A stretch of DNA of 64,000 bases from an uncultured Oceanospirillaceae bacterium (GCA_937136055.1 CAKZOD010000005.1:62001-126000); one strand, 5' to 3'; shown: positions 37,579-48,194, counted from the first letter of the stretch. Translations and numbers: made by a program. Notes: generated by a model from the sequence alone, not told the origin.

Positions 37579-38034
37579 TTATTCGCTTACTTTATCGAAC
37601 AAGAATTTACCGATAAGCTCTTCTAACACGAGTGCCGACTGGGTGTCTTCAATCATACTACCTTCAATTAACACTTCTTCCTCAGCACCCACACTTAAGC
37701 CGATGTACTTTCCACCTAATAAGCCCGATGTAAGAATCTGGACAGAGCTATCAACACTTAAATAATCGACATCGGCAAATATTTTCATTTCAACTTTTGC
37801 CACCAGCATTTGTGGATCAAGCTCTATTTTAGAAACCGTTCCAACCTGTACTCCGGCAACAGTCACTTCTGCTTTTTCAGTTAAACCGCCAATGTTTTCA
37901 AAATGCGCATAAACTTTATAAGTATCTTTGCTGCCAAGGGTTAAACCACTGACTGACATTGCAAGTGCTAGTGCAGCCACTAAACCACAGACCAAAAACA
38001 GGCCCACTAAAATCTCAATACTGCGTGAGCGCAT
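37579..38034 (-). CDS. mlaD: Mla MCE-domain protein MlaD
   Basis: Inner-membrane-anchored MCE protein that forms the hexameric lipid channel. 151 residues: one N-terminal membrane helix (about 5-27) and one MCE domain (EKAEVTVAGVQVGTVSKIEL). The frame opens at TTG 38049, but ATG 38032-38034 follows TGGAGAT and starts one base after the mlaE stop, so the shorter form is chosen. Confidence 0.93.
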   Translation of the reverse strand: MRSRSIEILVGLFLVCGLVAALALAMSVSGLTLGSKDTYKVYAHFENIGGLTEKAEVTVAGVQVGTVSKIELDPQMLVAKVEMKIFADVDYLSVDSSVQILTSGLLGGKYIGLSVGAEEEVLIEGSMIEDTQSALVLEELIGKFLFDKVSE

Positions 38035-38035
38035 A

Positions 38036-38827
38036 TTAAATATCTCCAAACATTAAAGCAGTTAAAACAAAATCAAGCGCCAATATCATCAGCGAAGAAT
38101 AAACAACAGTGCGAGTGGTTGACTGCGCAATACCTTCAGAAGTAGGAATACACTCCAATCCTTGATACACCGCTATCCAGGTAACAACTAAACCAAACAC
38201 AAGCGCCTTGATAATACCGTTTAAGACATCATCATAGAAATCAACCGATGCTTGCATAACACTCCAAAAAGAACCGCTATACACCCCCAACCAATCAACG
38301 CTCACCAAAGCACCGCCGTATATTCCAACTGCTGCAAAGATCATTGACAGTATCGGCATAGAGATAAAACCAGCCCACAATCGAGGAGCGACGACACGTC
38401 TTAAAGGGTCAACACCTATCATTTCAAGTGAAGCGAGCTGCTCTGTCGCCTTCATTAAGCCAATTTCAGCCGTTAAAGCAGAACCCGCTCTACCAGCAAA
38501 CAGCAAAGCTGTGACAACAGGAGCCAACTCTCGCACTAAAGAAAGTGCGACCATTTGGCCCACTGATTGCTCAGAGCCAAAATCCACCAAAATGGTATAA
38601 CCTTGTAAACCAAGTACCATACCGATAAACAAGCCTGAAACCGTTATAATTAATAACGATTTCACACCCACACTATATAGCTGCTTTAACAGTAGCGGCA
38701 TATTTTTAATTGGTTGAGGCCATACAAACAATGCGTGTATGACAACCAATGTCGCCTTGCCTAAACTTGCGATATAGCTAATACCTTGTCGGCCTAAGGC
38801 CGCGAGCATATCAAACACAGAGTTCAA
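38036..38827 (-). CDS. mlaE: Mla permease MlaE
   Basis: Inner-membrane permease of the Mla phospholipid transporter, 263 residues with about five to six hydrophobic segments and the conserved [20 protein letters not shown] block (about 96-115). Packed between mlaF (8 bases) and mlaD (1 base). Confidence 0.95.
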   Translation of the reverse strand: MNSVFDMLAALGRQGISYIASLGKATLVVIHALFVWPQPIKNMPLLLKQLYSVGVKSLLIITVSGLFIGMVLGLQGYTILVDFGSEQSVGQMVALSLVRELAPVVTALLFAGRAGSALTAEIGLMKATEQLASLEMIGVDPLRRVVAPRLWAGFISMPILSMIFAAVGIYGGALVSVDWLGVYSGSFWSVMQASVDFYDDVLNGIIKALVFGLVVTWIAVYQGLECIPTSEGIAQSTTRTVVYSSLMILALDFVLTALMFGDI

Positions 38828-38835
38828 TCCTATTA

Positions 38836-39642
38836 CTAATTTTCGGTCATTAATTGCTGCATAATATCTTCACTTGGATAGTGAAAAGGGACAGGTCCAT
38901 CCGGATAACCATTAATAAACTGCTGCACATTTTCTAAAGTCGATTCTTTAATTTCATCAGCACTGCCCTGAGCGATGACAACACCTTCAGACATAATACA
39001 AATGTGATCTGCAATACTTAATGTCTCTTGAATATCATGGGAGATAATCACGCTGGTATGCCCCAGCGATTTATTCAATTTCTTTATCAGCTCAACCAGC
39101 ACCCCCATCCCAATAGGATCCTGACCTGCAAATGGCTCGTCATACATCACAATTTCAGGGTCAAGTGCAATCGCTCTTGCTAGCGCAACGCGCCTTGCCA
39201 TTCCACCGGAAAGCTCACTTGGCATCAACTCACAAGCACCTCGTAATCCGACCGCTTGCAACTTCATCAATACAATATCTCTAATTAAACCTTCGCCAAG
39301 ATTAGTGTTGACCTTCAATGGAAATGCAACATTCTCAAACACACTCATATCCGAAAAGAGCGCACCACTTTGAAACAACATGCCCATTTTTTTGCGCAAT
39401 TCAAACAGTTCGGATCTTGTTAGCAGCGCTAAATCATTACCTTTAACAACAACCTTTCCAGCTTCGGGTGAGAGCTGCCCACCAATCATTTTTAACAGCG
39501 TCGTTTTACCGGAGCCTGAGGGCCCTAAAATAGCGGTTATTTTTCCTTTAGGGATTTCAATATTCATATCTCTAAAAATTTCACGCTGTCCACGTTTAAA
39601 CTTTAGATGATGTATTTGAATAATTGTTTCAGTATTTAACAT
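38836..39642 (-). CDS. mlaF: Mla ATPase MlaF
   Basis: ABC ATPase of the Mla complex, 268 residues. Walker [10 protein letters not shown], signature [14 protein letters not shown], Walker [14 protein letters not shown]. First gene of the mla operon; GGGGAAGGTA precedes ATG 39640-39642. Confidence 0.95.
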   Translation of the reverse strand: MLNTETIIQIHHLKFKRGQREIFRDMNIEIPKGKITAILGPSGSGKTTLLKMIGGQLSPEAGKVVVKGNDLALLTRSELFELRKKMGMLFQSGALFSDMSVFENVAFPLKVNTNLGEGLIRDIVLMKLQAVGLRGACELMPSELSGGMARRVALARAIALDPEIVMYDEPFAGQDPIGMGVLVELIKKLNKSLGHTSVIISHDIQETLSIADHICIMSEGVVIAQGSADEIKESTLENVQQFINGYPDGPVPFHYPSEDIMQQLMTEN

Positions 39643-40233
39643 TACCTTCCCCGGTCGTTACATTGCTTACGATGCTATTACCTTAATTTGTATTTTACAC
39701 TTCAACGTTACTCAACTGTGTATGCAGTTACCGTAGATGAAGCAGACTACACAATAAAACCTAGCAACTTTTCAGGCTTATAAAATAGCACGCTGGCGCT
39801 AACGATTGTGTATCCTTTTGTCCGCATGCGTCTGAACACTACTTACACAACTAGTTCACTATAATATGCATATAGTGCCATAGATTGAGACGACTCACCG
39901 CTGACTATTTTTGCACTAACTTCCCACTGACCCAGTTAAAAAACATCCCTAATATAGCCCAGCATGGACAAAAAGCGCGCGATTATATCACCACAACAAT
40001 GAATACTCTATGCCAATAAACTAACTTATACGTATCCTTCTAACATTCCCAATCAAATACCGATTTTGCTGCAGTAAGTGTTATTTAACACCAACATTAT
40101 CGATTCCTTTCTTACGATTGATGATTAAAATATTGCTCTTCAATAAATCCACCTAAAAGGGGTTTTCACTTGCACCTCTTAACAGTTCTGGTTTAATAGC
40201 CTTCTTTTATATTGCAAGGTAGTCACCCCCATT
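39643..40233. other. Intergenic region between divergent mla and yrbG-lpt operons
   Basis: About 590 bases, the second-longest gap in the window. It must carry the promoters of both operons. A 7-bp-arm palindrome CACTATA-N7-TATAGTG at 39857-39877 holds TATAAT in its left half and could be a promoter with an operator, or chance in A/T-rich DNA. No RNA gene or coding frame recognised. Confidence 0.5.
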
Positions 40234-41175
40234 ATGTTATTTCCTATTCTCAGTCTTATCATCGGATTAATTGTGCTTGTTTGGAGCGCTGATAAGTTTG
40301 TATTTGGCGCTGCAGCAACAGCCAAAAACTTTGGCATGTCTCCGATGCTAATTGGCTTAACGATTGTTTCTTTCGGCACCTCCGCCCCTGAAATACTCGT
40401 TTCTCTAATGGCCACCATTGAAGACTCAGGAACATTAGCAGTAGGTAACGCCATTGGATCGAACATTGCCAATATCGCCCTTGTTTTAGGCGCAACGGCG
40501 CTTATCGCACCGCTACCTGTTAAAAATGCTGTGCGTACAAAAGAGATGCCGCTGATGATCGCTGTCACTTTAATCAGTGGGGCTGTGCTCTTTAATTTAA
40601 AACTGGATCTTATCGACAGTGTTCTTTTGTTCGCAGCATTGCTGATTTCACTCATCTTATTTGCCAAGTTCCAACAAGGGATGAACGAACATGAAGACGA
40701 AGAAATCCCAGAGATGAGCACACCCGTTAGCTTGTTTTGGCTGATTATTGGGCTTTTATTGTTAATTGCCAGCTCTAAGGCTTTAGTCTGGGGTGCTACT
40801 GAAATCGCAACAGCTCTGGGCGTTTCTGACTTGATCATTGGACTCACAATTGTCGCTATTGGCACAAGCCTGCCTGAATTAGCAGCCTCTATTACCAGTG
40901 CGTTAAAAGGACATCACGATATTGCTATCGGTAATGTTATTGGCTCTAACATTTTCAATTTAGGCGCGGTAATGAGCATCCCCGGCTTCTTTGGCACAAT
41001 TGAATTTAGTAGCGATGTCTTCTATCGTGATTATTTAGTCATGCTTTTTGTCAGTTTACTGCTGTTAGCTTTCTGCTTTATGCGAAAGCCCGCTGTCGTC
41101 AAGCGCCTTGAAGGCACTCTATTACTTGGCATTTATGGCGCATACATGTTTGTATTATATAGCGTTTCTGTTTAA
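40234..41175 (+). CDS. Calcium/sodium antiporter, YrbG-like
   Basis: CaCA-family cation exchanger of 313 residues, ten membrane segments in two inverted repeats, with the alpha-repeat motifs GTSAPEILVSLMA (about 50-62) and GTSLPELAASITSAL (about 210-224). The family is K+-dependent Na+/Ca2+ exchangers. It lies upstream of kdsD as in E. coli yrbG. ATG 40234 has only a weak ribosome-binding site. Long open frames on the opposite strand here are shadows. Confidence 0.92.
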   Translation: MLFPILSLIIGLIVLVWSADKFVFGAAATAKNFGMSPMLIGLTIVSFGTSAPEILVSLMATIEDSGTLAVGNAIGSNIANIALVLGATALIAPLPVKNAVRTKEMPLMIAVTLISGAVLFNLKLDLIDSVLLFAALLISLILFAKFQQGMNEHEDEEIPEMSTPVSLFWLIIGLLLLIASSKALVWGATEIATALGVSDLIIGLTIVAIGTSLPELAASITSALKGHHDIAIGNVIGSNIFNLGAVMSIPGFFGTIEFSSDVFYRDYLVMLFVSLLLLAFCFMRKPAVVKRLEGTLLLGIYGAYMFVLYSVSV

Positions 41176-41201
41176 GCCTATTTTTCTTACGGATAATTAC
41201 C

Positions 41202-42176
41202 ATGCCTAATTCCCATGATTACTTATGTTCTGCTAAAAGAACCTTTAACTTAGAAGCACAAGCAGTTGAGCACCTATCGAGCTTACTCGATGAGAATTTC
41301 AGCAATAGCTGCCAGGCATTATTAGAATGCAAAGGTAGAGTAATTGTTATCGGCATGGGGAAGTCTGGCCATATTGGCAATAAAATAGCGGCTACTTTTG
41401 CAAGCACTGGCACACCTGCTTTTTTTGTACACCCAGCTGAAGCAAGCCATGGAGATATGGGGATGATCACCCATAACGACGTCGTCCTAGCGCTTTCTAA
41501 CTCAGGTGAAGCTTCTGAAATAAAAGCCATCCTCCCTTTGATCAAGCGCATGTCTATTCCATTAATCAGCATCACGTCAAATCCACAGTCTAGCCTAGCC
41601 AAAATGGCCGATTTTTCTCTTAATACTGATGTACAAACAGAAGCATGCCCCTTAAACCTAGCGCCCACATCTAGTACAACAGCACAATTGGCTCTGGGAG
41701 ATGCACTAGCCATCGCGGTCCTTGAAGCAAAAGGGTTCAATGCTGATGACTTCGCCTTTTCTCATCCTGGGGGTAGCCTAGGTCGCAAGCTTTTACTAAA
41801 AGTAGAAGATATTATGCATAAAGGTGAATCAATCCCAAAAGTTGCATCTAATACTTTATTAACTCGCGCTTTAGTCGAAGTCACACAAAAGCACTTAGGT
41901 ATGACAACGATCGTAGATAGCAACGACAAGTTACTCGGCATTTTCACTGACGGTGATTTGCGCAGAGCGCTAGATACCAACCTAGATTTAAAAACCGCTA
42001 TTATTAATGATGTAATGACGATTGATGCAACAACGGTAGCTGCCAATGCTTTAGCTGCACAAGCACTGCTTGTTATGCAACAAAAAGGGATTAGCCAGCT
42101 TGTTATTGTCGATGAGAATAACTGCCCCATCGGCGCTTTGAACATGCAGGATATGCTATTAGCTGGCGTACTCTAA
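41202..42176 (+). CDS. kdsD: Arabinose-5-phosphate isomerase KdsD
   Basis: Converts ribulose-5-phosphate to arabinose-5-phosphate for Kdo and LPS synthesis. 324 residues: SIS domain (GMGKSGHIGNKIAATFASTG, about 51-70) and two CBS domains (about 205-324, VEDIMHKGE and INDVMTIDATT). Starts 26 bases after the antiporter. Confidence 0.95.
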   Translation: MPNSHDYLCSAKRTFNLEAQAVEHLSSLLDENFSNSCQALLECKGRVIVIGMGKSGHIGNKIAATFASTGTPAFFVHPAEASHGDMGMITHNDVVLALSNSGEASEIKAILPLIKRMSIPLISITSNPQSSLAKMADFSLNTDVQTEACPLNLAPTSSTTAQLALGDALAIAVLEAKGFNADDFAFSHPGGSLGRKLLLKVEDIMHKGESIPKVASNTLLTRALVEVTQKHLGMTTIVDSNDKLLGIFTDGDLRRALDTNLDLKTAIINDVMTIDATTVAANALAAQALLVMQQKGISQLVIVDENNCPIGALNMQDMLLAGVL

Positions 42177-42194
42177 CTACCACTGGACAGAACC

Positions 42195-42728
42195 ATGAAA
42201 CATATAGAAAACAAAGAGCTACGTAACAAAGCAAAGAATATCAGGCTAGCAGTATTTGATGTTGACGGCATTATGACCGACGGAAGTTTATATTTGCTGG
42301 CCGATGGCAGTGAAATCAAAACATTTAACACCCTAGATGGTCTTGGTATTAAGTTGTTGCAAAAACACGGCATAGCAACAGGCATAATCACTGGGCGCTC
42401 ATCACCACAAGTTGCCCAAAGAGCAAAAGCTTTAGGGATTAATTATGTTTTGCAGCACCGTGATGATAAGTTAGAAGCCCTTAAAGAGATTTGTGATACG
42501 CACCAATTTCAACTAAATGAGTGTGCATATATTGGGGACGACTTACCTGATTTAGCCGCAATTAAAGCGGTCGCATTTGGCGCCAGCGTCCCCAACGCCC
42601 ACCCTTACGTCTTAAAGCATTGCAACTGGTGTACTGAGCGCTCAGGTGGACAAGGCGCTGCCAGAGAGTTTTGTGAAGCAATTTTAGAGGCTCAAGACAA
42701 ACTCAACTCAGCATACGATGAGTATTAA
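42195..42728 (+). CDS. kdsC: Kdo-8-phosphate phosphatase KdsC
   Basis: HAD-superfamily phosphatase acting after KdsA in Kdo synthesis. 177 residues. HAD motif DVDGIMTDGSLYLL (about 26-39), motif II ITGRSSPQV, and GDDLPDLAAIK near the end. 18 bases after kdsD. Confidence 0.95.
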   Translation: MKHIENKELRNKAKNIRLAVFDVDGIMTDGSLYLLADGSEIKTFNTLDGLGIKLLQKHGIATGIITGRSSPQVAQRAKALGINYVLQHRDDKLEALKEICDTHQFQLNECAYIGDDLPDLAAIKAVAFGASVPNAHPYVLKHCNWCTERSGGQGAAREFCEAILEAQDKLNSAYDEY

Positions 42729-42731
42729 GAG

Positions 42732-43307
42732 ATGCTAATTGCAAAACATAAACTACGGCTATTAAGTGGGATAACCATCATTTGTGGCGCTGTCGCTTTA
42801 TGGTCATTAAATGACAATCGAAAAAATGATACCAATACCACTAAAGCGTCAAAACAAGACGATATCGACTTCTTTGTCACCGATGCCAAAATCAACACCT
42901 TTTCCGCCTCTGGGGAGTTAGAACAACAGGCTACATCCCCCAAAATAGAGCACTTTAAACAGCGCCGCTCTAGCACTATCGAGAAACCTTTTATTACTCA
43001 GTTTAAAAATCAACAAGTTTCGGCAACTATTACCAGCCAAAATGCGACTGTTAATGATGTCACTGAACTCGTCAATTTTAATCAACAAGTTGTCGCTATT
43101 ACGTTTAAAGACACAGTCAAAAATATTCAGCTAAAAACTCCCCAACTGCAGTTCGATCGCAAGAAAAGCACACTTTCAACAGAGCAAGACGTTGAATTTA
43201 CCGACACTTTCGGTAACATCACTACGGCGCGTGGTATGCACTCAGATATTGGGTTAAAAACTATCCACTTAAAATCCAACGTGAAAGGAACATACAATGA
43301 GAAGTAA
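42732..43307 (+). CDS. lptC: LPS export protein LptC
   Basis: Bitopic inner-membrane protein that links the LptBFG transporter to LptA. 191 residues: one N-terminal membrane helix (about 11-30), then a periplasmic beta-jellyroll (residues 40-190). Three bases after kdsC and overlapping lptA by 11 bases. Confidence 0.9.
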   Translation: MLIAKHKLRLLSGITIICGAVALWSLNDNRKNDTNTTKASKQDDIDFFVTDAKINTFSASGELEQQATSPKIEHFKQRRSSTIEKPFITQFKNQQVSATITSQNATVNDVTELVNFNQQVVAITFKDTVKNIQLKTPQLQFDRKKSTLSTEQDVEFTDTFGNITTARGMHSDIGLKTIHLKSNVKGTYNEK

Positions 43308-43863
43308 AAAAACACTACAGTGTTCTTTAGATCATTCTTTTCCCACAGTTAAATCGTTTAAAATTTTAAGACTCCCTACAGTTCAAGCATTAGTGGCAAG
43401 TTTAGCGCTAACGCTCTCCAGTGCAGCCCTAGCTCTTCCGGAAGACAGCGACAAACCTATTGACGTTGACGCAAGCAGTGCAACCTTTGATGATGCAACA
43501 GGCACTACAATCCTTACCGGCGCAGTAAATGTAGTACAAGGCACAATGACAATTAAAGCCTCAAAAATGGTTATCCACCGTAATAAACAAGGTGATGTAA
43601 CCAAAATGATTGCAACAGGTAGCCCTGCTTTTTTTACTCAGCAGCAGCAAAAAGGCCAGCCGTACTCAAAGGCTTGGGGCGCTCAAATGCTCTACTCTAT
43701 TGCCAACCAGACCGTTACGATCACAGGCAATGCCAGAGTTGAGCAATTACACGACAAAATCAACAGTGAAAAAATAGTCTACCTAATGGATAAAGCAATT
43801 GTAAAAGCCTCTGGTGGGAAGCAAAGAGTCAAAATGGTTTTACAGCCTAAGGGCAAAAAGTAA
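43297..43863 (+). CDS. lptA: LPS transport protein LptA
   Basis: Periplasmic bridge protein of LPS export, 188 residues. The N-terminus has an unusually long n-region (about 25 residues) before the hydrophobic stretch ending ALALP, so the cleavage site is probably near residue 48. OstA-like core with IDVDASSATFDDATGTTILT. Start ATG lies inside the lptC tail with AAAGGAAC upstream. Confidence 0.9.
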   Translation: MRSKKTLQCSLDHSFPTVKSFKILRLPTVQALVASLALTLSSAALALPEDSDKPIDVDASSATFDDATGTTILTGAVNVVQGTMTIKASKMVIHRNKQGDVTKMIATGSPAFFTQQQQKGQPYSKAWGAQMLYSIANQTVTITGNARVEQLHDKINSEKIVYLMDKAIVKASGGKQRVKMVLQPKGKK

Positions 43864-43866
43864 TTT

Positions 43867-44589
43867 ATGATTTTAACAGCATCAAATCTCGCAAAGTCCT
43901 ATAAGCGACGCCCCGTAGTTAGGGATGTCAGTATTGAAATAGCCAGCGGCGAAGTCATTGGACTTTTAGGCCCTAACGGTGCAGGTAAAACCACTTGCTT
44001 TTACATGATTGTCGGCCTTGTAGACTCCGATGCGGGAAAAATCACACTCGCAGATGAAGACCTTAGCTCATCCTCGATGCACGAAAGAGCGAGAAAAGGC
44101 ATAGGCTACCTCCCCCAAGAAGCTTCTATTTTCAGAAAACTCAGTGTTGAAGATAATTTACTGGGCATATTAGAGATGCGTAAAGATCTCAACAAGGATC
44201 AGCAAAAAGCTAAAATGGAGTCTCTCCTTGAAGAGTTTCATATAACCCACATTCGTAAAAACATGGGTATGAGCTTATCAGGTGGTGAAAGGCGTCGTGT
44301 CGAAATCGCCAGAGCACTCGCCACTGACCCAAAATTCATTTTATTGGATGAGCCTTTTGCAGGTGTCGACCCTATTTCTGTTAACGACATCAAGCAAACG
44401 ATTTTACACTTGCAAGCAAAAGGCATTGGTATTCTAATTACCGACCACAATGTCAGAGAAACACTGGATATATGTGAGAAAGCCTACATCGTTCACGATG
44501 GCTTTATTCTAGCTTCCGGCACACCGAATGATATTATGAACAACGAGCAAGTAAAGCGCGCATATTTAGGGGATAAATTTTCTCTTTGA
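43867..44589 (+). CDS. lptB: LPS export ATPase LptB
   Basis: ABC ATPase of LptB2FG. 240 residues. Walker [10 protein letters not shown], signature [15 protein letters not shown], Walker [14 protein letters not shown] and the switch His in [10 protein letters not shown]. Three bases after lptA. Confidence 0.96.
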   Translation: MILTASNLAKSYKRRPVVRDVSIEIASGEVIGLLGPNGAGKTTCFYMIVGLVDSDAGKITLADEDLSSSSMHERARKGIGYLPQEASIFRKLSVEDNLLGILEMRKDLNKDQQKAKMESLLEEFHITHIRKNMGMSLSGGERRRVEIARALATDPKFILLDEPFAGVDPISVNDIKQTILHLQAKGIGILITDHNVRETLDICEKAYIVHDGFILASGTPNDIMNNEQVKRAYLGDKFSL

Positions 44590-44641
44590 TCACACATTTT
44601 TCATTGCATCAAAAGCATTTTAGAGTATCGTTGTACCTTAT

Positions 44642-46177
44642 ATGAAACAGTCTTTAGAGCTAAAAATTGGACAGCATTTGTCCATGACCCCACAGTTGCA
44701 GCAAGCCATACGGCTCTTGCAACTGTCATCCCTTGATCTTCAACAAGAAGTTCAAGAAGCGTTAGATAGCAACCCACTATTAGAATCTGTTGAAGAATCC
44801 GCTAAACCTGAAGCAGCGAGCCAATCACTCGATGATAAAGAGCGTGATCAACTCAAAGAAAACCTTCCAAAAAGCCAAACGCCCGACAATAACGAGCAAA
44901 GCAGTGAGCCGGCAATAACAGCAACTGATGATACTGCTGCCGAATGGAATAATGACATTCCTGTCGAGCTATCAACTGACAGCAGCTGGGATGACACGTT
45001 CCAACATGGCTCAAACAACAATAGCAACACTAGCCAATCTGATTTTTCTCCTATCGATACTTATGACACCAGCGAGGAGAGTTTACAGGAGCATTTAAGC
45101 TGGCAGTTAAATCTCACGACGATGAACGAGATTGATCAAGCAATTGCTGAAAGCATTATTGATGGTATTGACCCTGATGGCTATTTACGCGTTAGCCTAG
45201 AAGACATTTTCAACCAGTTTACCCAGTCAGAAAATAGCCAGCATCAAGACGTTGAGTTTGATGAAATTGAAGTGGTTCTTCGCAGATTACAACAATTCGA
45301 GCCTGCAGGTGTGGCAGCTAGAAACTTAAGCGAATGCCTGATGATTCAGCTTAACCAACTGGATAAAGATACGCCCTATTTAGAAACTTCAAGAGCGATT
45401 GTTAGCGATCACATTCAGTTATTGGGCAGTCACGACTACCGCACCTTGATGCGTAAAATGCGCTTAACAGAAACGAGCTTACAAAAAGCGATAGCGCTTA
45501 TTTTGACACTTAACCCACAGCCGGGCTCTAGCATTACACCTAATACCGCTGAGTATCTAGTGCCGGATGTATTTGTCGAAAAAATCAATGGCTTTTGGCA
45601 AGTCAGATTAAACACGGATAACAAAGTTAATTTAACGATCAACGATACTTATGCGGGCTTAATCAAACGCGCCGATAACAGCGAAGATAACAACTACCTT
45701 AAAAATCATCTTCAAGAAGCCCGCTGGCTGATAAAAAGCATACAAAGCCGCTACGACACATTATTAAAAGTGTCCCAACAAATACTGGAGCGGCAAATTA
45801 ACTTTTTCGAGTTTGGCGAAATGGCAATGAAACCGATGGTGCTGCAAGATATTGCTGAAGCAATTGAAATGCATGAATCCACCATCTCAAGAGCCACTAC
45901 TCAAAAATATATGCATACCCCTAATGGCATTTTTGAGCTGAAGTACTTTTTCTCTAGCCATGTAAGCACTAGTGACGGTGGTGCAGCATCTTCAACAGCT
46001 ATAAGAGCACTGATTAAAAAGATTCTAGAAACAGAAAATCCAGCAAAACCACTAAGTGACAATAAAATTGCTAAACTGTTAGAAGCAGAGGGAATTAACG
46101 TTGCTAGAAGAACTATCGCGAAGTACCGCGAATCGATGGGAATTGCTCCCTCGAATGAGCGTAAGCGTTTATTGTAA
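44642..46177 (+). CDS. rpoN: RNA polymerase sigma-54 factor RpoN
   Basis: Alternative sigma factor for nitrogen and other regulons. 511 residues: Gln/Leu-rich region I (MTPQLQQAIRLLQLSSLDLQ, about 15-34), an acidic, Ser/Asn-rich and variable region II (about 55-140), and the RpoN box ARRTIAKYRES (about 494-504) near the end. No strong ribosome-binding site precedes ATG 44642; a weak one is used or the protein is made at low level. Confidence 0.96.
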   Translation: MKQSLELKIGQHLSMTPQLQQAIRLLQLSSLDLQQEVQEALDSNPLLESVEESAKPEAASQSLDDKERDQLKENLPKSQTPDNNEQSSEPAITATDDTAAEWNNDIPVELSTDSSWDDTFQHGSNNNSNTSQSDFSPIDTYDTSEESLQEHLSWQLNLTTMNEIDQAIAESIIDGIDPDGYLRVSLEDIFNQFTQSENSQHQDVEFDEIEVVLRRLQQFEPAGVAARNLSECLMIQLNQLDKDTPYLETSRAIVSDHIQLLGSHDYRTLMRKMRLTETSLQKAIALILTLNPQPGSSITPNTAEYLVPDVFVEKINGFWQVRLNTDNKVNLTINDTYAGLIKRADNSEDNNYLKNHLQEARWLIKSIQSRYDTLLKVSQQILERQINFFEFGEMAMKPMVLQDIAEAIEMHESTISRATTQKYMHTPNGIFELKYFFSSHVSTSDGGAASSTAIRALIKKILETENPAKPLSDNKIAKLLEAEGINVARRTIAKYRESMGIAPSNERKRLL

Positions 46178-46204
46178 ATAAAATTGCGAAAATAGGAGAT
46201 TTTT

Positions 46205-46495
46205 ATGCAAATTAACATTACAGGACACCACGTAGATCTCACACAAGCTTTATCTGAGTACGTACACACAAAGTTTGAAAAACTCGAGCGCCATTTTGAC
46301 AACATCACCAACGTCCAAGTTACTTTAAGTGTAGAAAAAAACCGCCACAAAGCCGAAGCAACGATCCATTTATCCGGCAAAGAAGTGTTTGCTTCCGATG
46401 AACAAGAGCACATGTACGCCGCCATTGACGGTCTTTCTGACAAGCTTGATCGCCAAATTATTCGCCATAAAGAAAAACTTAAAAGCCACAAATAA
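46205..46495 (+). CDS. hpf: Ribosome hibernation promoting factor HPF (short form)
   Basis: Binds 30S subunits and makes inactive ribosome dimers. 96 residues, short type. Begins MQINITGHHVDLTQALSEYV. AGGAGA precedes the ATG; classically the gene after rpoN. Confidence 0.95.
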   Translation: MQINITGHHVDLTQALSEYVHTKFEKLERHFDNITNVQVTLSVEKNRHKAEATIHLSGKEVFASDEQEHMYAAIDGLSDKLDRQIIRHKEKLKSHK

Positions 46496-46510
46496 CTGTA
46501 AAGAATTACT

Positions 46511-46966
46511 ATGCCTATACTTGACCTACTCGCCCCCAATTTTGTATTCCACAACCTTCAGGTGGGAAGTAAAAAACGCACTTTAGATTATATAAGCACT
46601 ATAATTAGTGACAATGCTGCAAATATTTCTCACGATGATGTTTTTAGCGGACTCATTGAAAGGGAACGGTTAGGTAGCACAGGCATAGGCGAAGGGATTG
46701 CTATCCCCCACTGCCGCCTCGATGAGATAGACAAAGCAATGGGCTTATTTATTAAGCTCGACAATCCTGTCGACTTTGATGCTATTGACAAAAAACCCGT
46801 CGATCTTGTCTTTGCGCTTGTGGTTCCATCAAACTGCTGTGATGAGCACCTCAACACACTTGCCCAACTTGCTGAATTATTTAGCGAGGAATCAAACAGA
46901 GAACAGCTTAGAAACTGTGATAGTTCAGCTTCTTTATACCAGAAGCTGTCAGTATTAATATCATAG
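46511..46966 (+). CDS. ptsN: Nitrogen regulatory EIIA, PtsN
   Basis: EIIA-type phosphocarrier of PTSNtr, 151 residues. Phosphorylated His is in GIAIPHCRLDE (about residue 63). Controls potassium and nitrogen functions in relatives. 15 bases after hpf. Confidence 0.95.
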   Translation: MPILDLLAPNFVFHNLQVGSKKRTLDYISTIISDNAANISHDDVFSGLIERERLGSTGIGEGIAIPHCRLDEIDKAMGLFIKLDNPVDFDAIDKKPVDLVFALVVPSNCCDEHLNTLAQLAELFSEESNREQLRNCDSSASLYQKLSVLIS

Positions 46967-47139
46967 GGAACTGTGCACTATAGTCGTTAATCTATAAGCA
47001 GAGATCTCTAGCTGTCACTTTAAATAACGAAATAATGAAGAGCTAATTCAGCCAGAAACTGCTAACAACTGCTGCCTGTATCAAAGAGCGCTACTTAAAC
47101 GCCAATCACACACAAACATAACTGTTTGAGGAGAGAATA

Positions 47140-48048
47140 ATGAAACTGATTATTATTAGTGGCCGTTCCGGTTCTGGCAAAAGTACTGCTGTTCAAGTGC
47201 TCGAAGATATTGGTTTTTATTGTATTGATAACTTACCAGCTGCCCTGCTCCATGAGACTGTTAACTATTTACAGCAGCTCAAGCAAAGCGACGATGAGAC
47301 TCAGGATTCAGCTCAAGCAACTAGCGTAAAAGACAAAATCGCTCTATGTATCGATGCACGTAACCCCGTTGAACATCTAGAGCAGCTACCTAGCATTATT
47401 GAAGGCATTAATAATGGCAAACAAGCTATTGAAGTTGATTTCATTTACTTAGATGCCTCTGATGAAGTACTTATTCAAAGATACAGCGCCACCCGTCGTC
47501 GCCACCCAATGGCAAATCAAGCGAACGGGCTAAAATCAGCCATCGAATATGAAAACAAAGTCCTCGCGCCTGTCGCGGACCTTGCCTCTATGCGTATCGA
47601 TACCACTCACATGTCATTGTATGAGCTAAGAGATGTTATCAAAATTAGAGTAGCACAGCGCTCTGAGCAAAACTTATCTTTACAGTTTATTTCATTTGGC
47701 TTCAAACACGGCGTGCCCCTTGATTCTGATATGGTCTACGATTTAAGAATCCTACCTAATCCGTATTGGGATCCTCAACTGAGACCCTACAATGGCACAC
47801 AGCAACCTGTTATCGATTTTTTATCAGGGCAACAACTTGTCACTGATATGATCAGTGACATCACTCACTATGTCGAAAAATGGCTCCCCCACTTTAAAAG
47901 CAACAATCGTAGCTACGTGACAATTGCCTTAGGATGCACTGGCGGTCAACATCGCTCTGTATATATAGCAGAACAACTGACTAGCCATTTTCGTCCACTT
48001 ATGGATAATGTCTCTATTTATCATAGAGAAATCAAAGAGAAGCATTAG
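47140..48048 (+). CDS. rapZ: RNase adapter RapZ
   Basis: RNA-binding GTPase-like adapter that controls glmS through GlmZ decay in E. coli. 302 residues, about 18 longer than E. coli (284) because of an acidic, Gln/Ser-rich insertion at about 45-60 (QSDDETQDSAQATS). Walker A GRSGSGKST (residues 7-15) and the C-terminal GCTGGQHRSVYIAEQL block are intact. GGAGAG precedes ATG. A 173-base gap separates it from ptsN. Confidence 0.94.
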   Translation: MKLIIISGRSGSGKSTAVQVLEDIGFYCIDNLPAALLHETVNYLQQLKQSDDETQDSAQATSVKDKIALCIDARNPVEHLEQLPSIIEGINNGKQAIEVDFIYLDASDEVLIQRYSATRRRHPMANQANGLKSAIEYENKVLAPVADLASMRIDTTHMSLYELRDVIKIRVAQRSEQNLSLQFISFGFKHGVPLDSDMVYDLRILPNPYWDPQLRPYNGTQQPVIDFLSGQQLVTDMISDITHYVEKWLPHFKSNNRSYVTIALGCTGGQHRSVYIAEQLTSHFRPLMDNVSIYHREIKEKH

Positions 48049-48194
48049 CACGTTAAAGTTTAATGAAACCAAACAGCTATTACTTTGAATACTAAGTCAC
48101 ATTTTTATGTTATTACACTAGAAGATACAAACTTTCTAGCCACGCACGTACAATAAAGCATTAAGCTTATCATTACTTTACAAGGGAAAGTTGC

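Noticed and set aside
40179..40865. A 228-residue open frame on the minus strand
   Set aside because: It is the shadow of the YrbG-like antiporter on the plus strand, which has clear family motifs; the shadow is rich in Ser/Ile and has no motif.
45901..46554. A 217-residue open frame on the minus strand opposite rpoN, hpf and ptsN
   Set aside because: Opposes three well-supported genes and has no homology pattern; a shadow.
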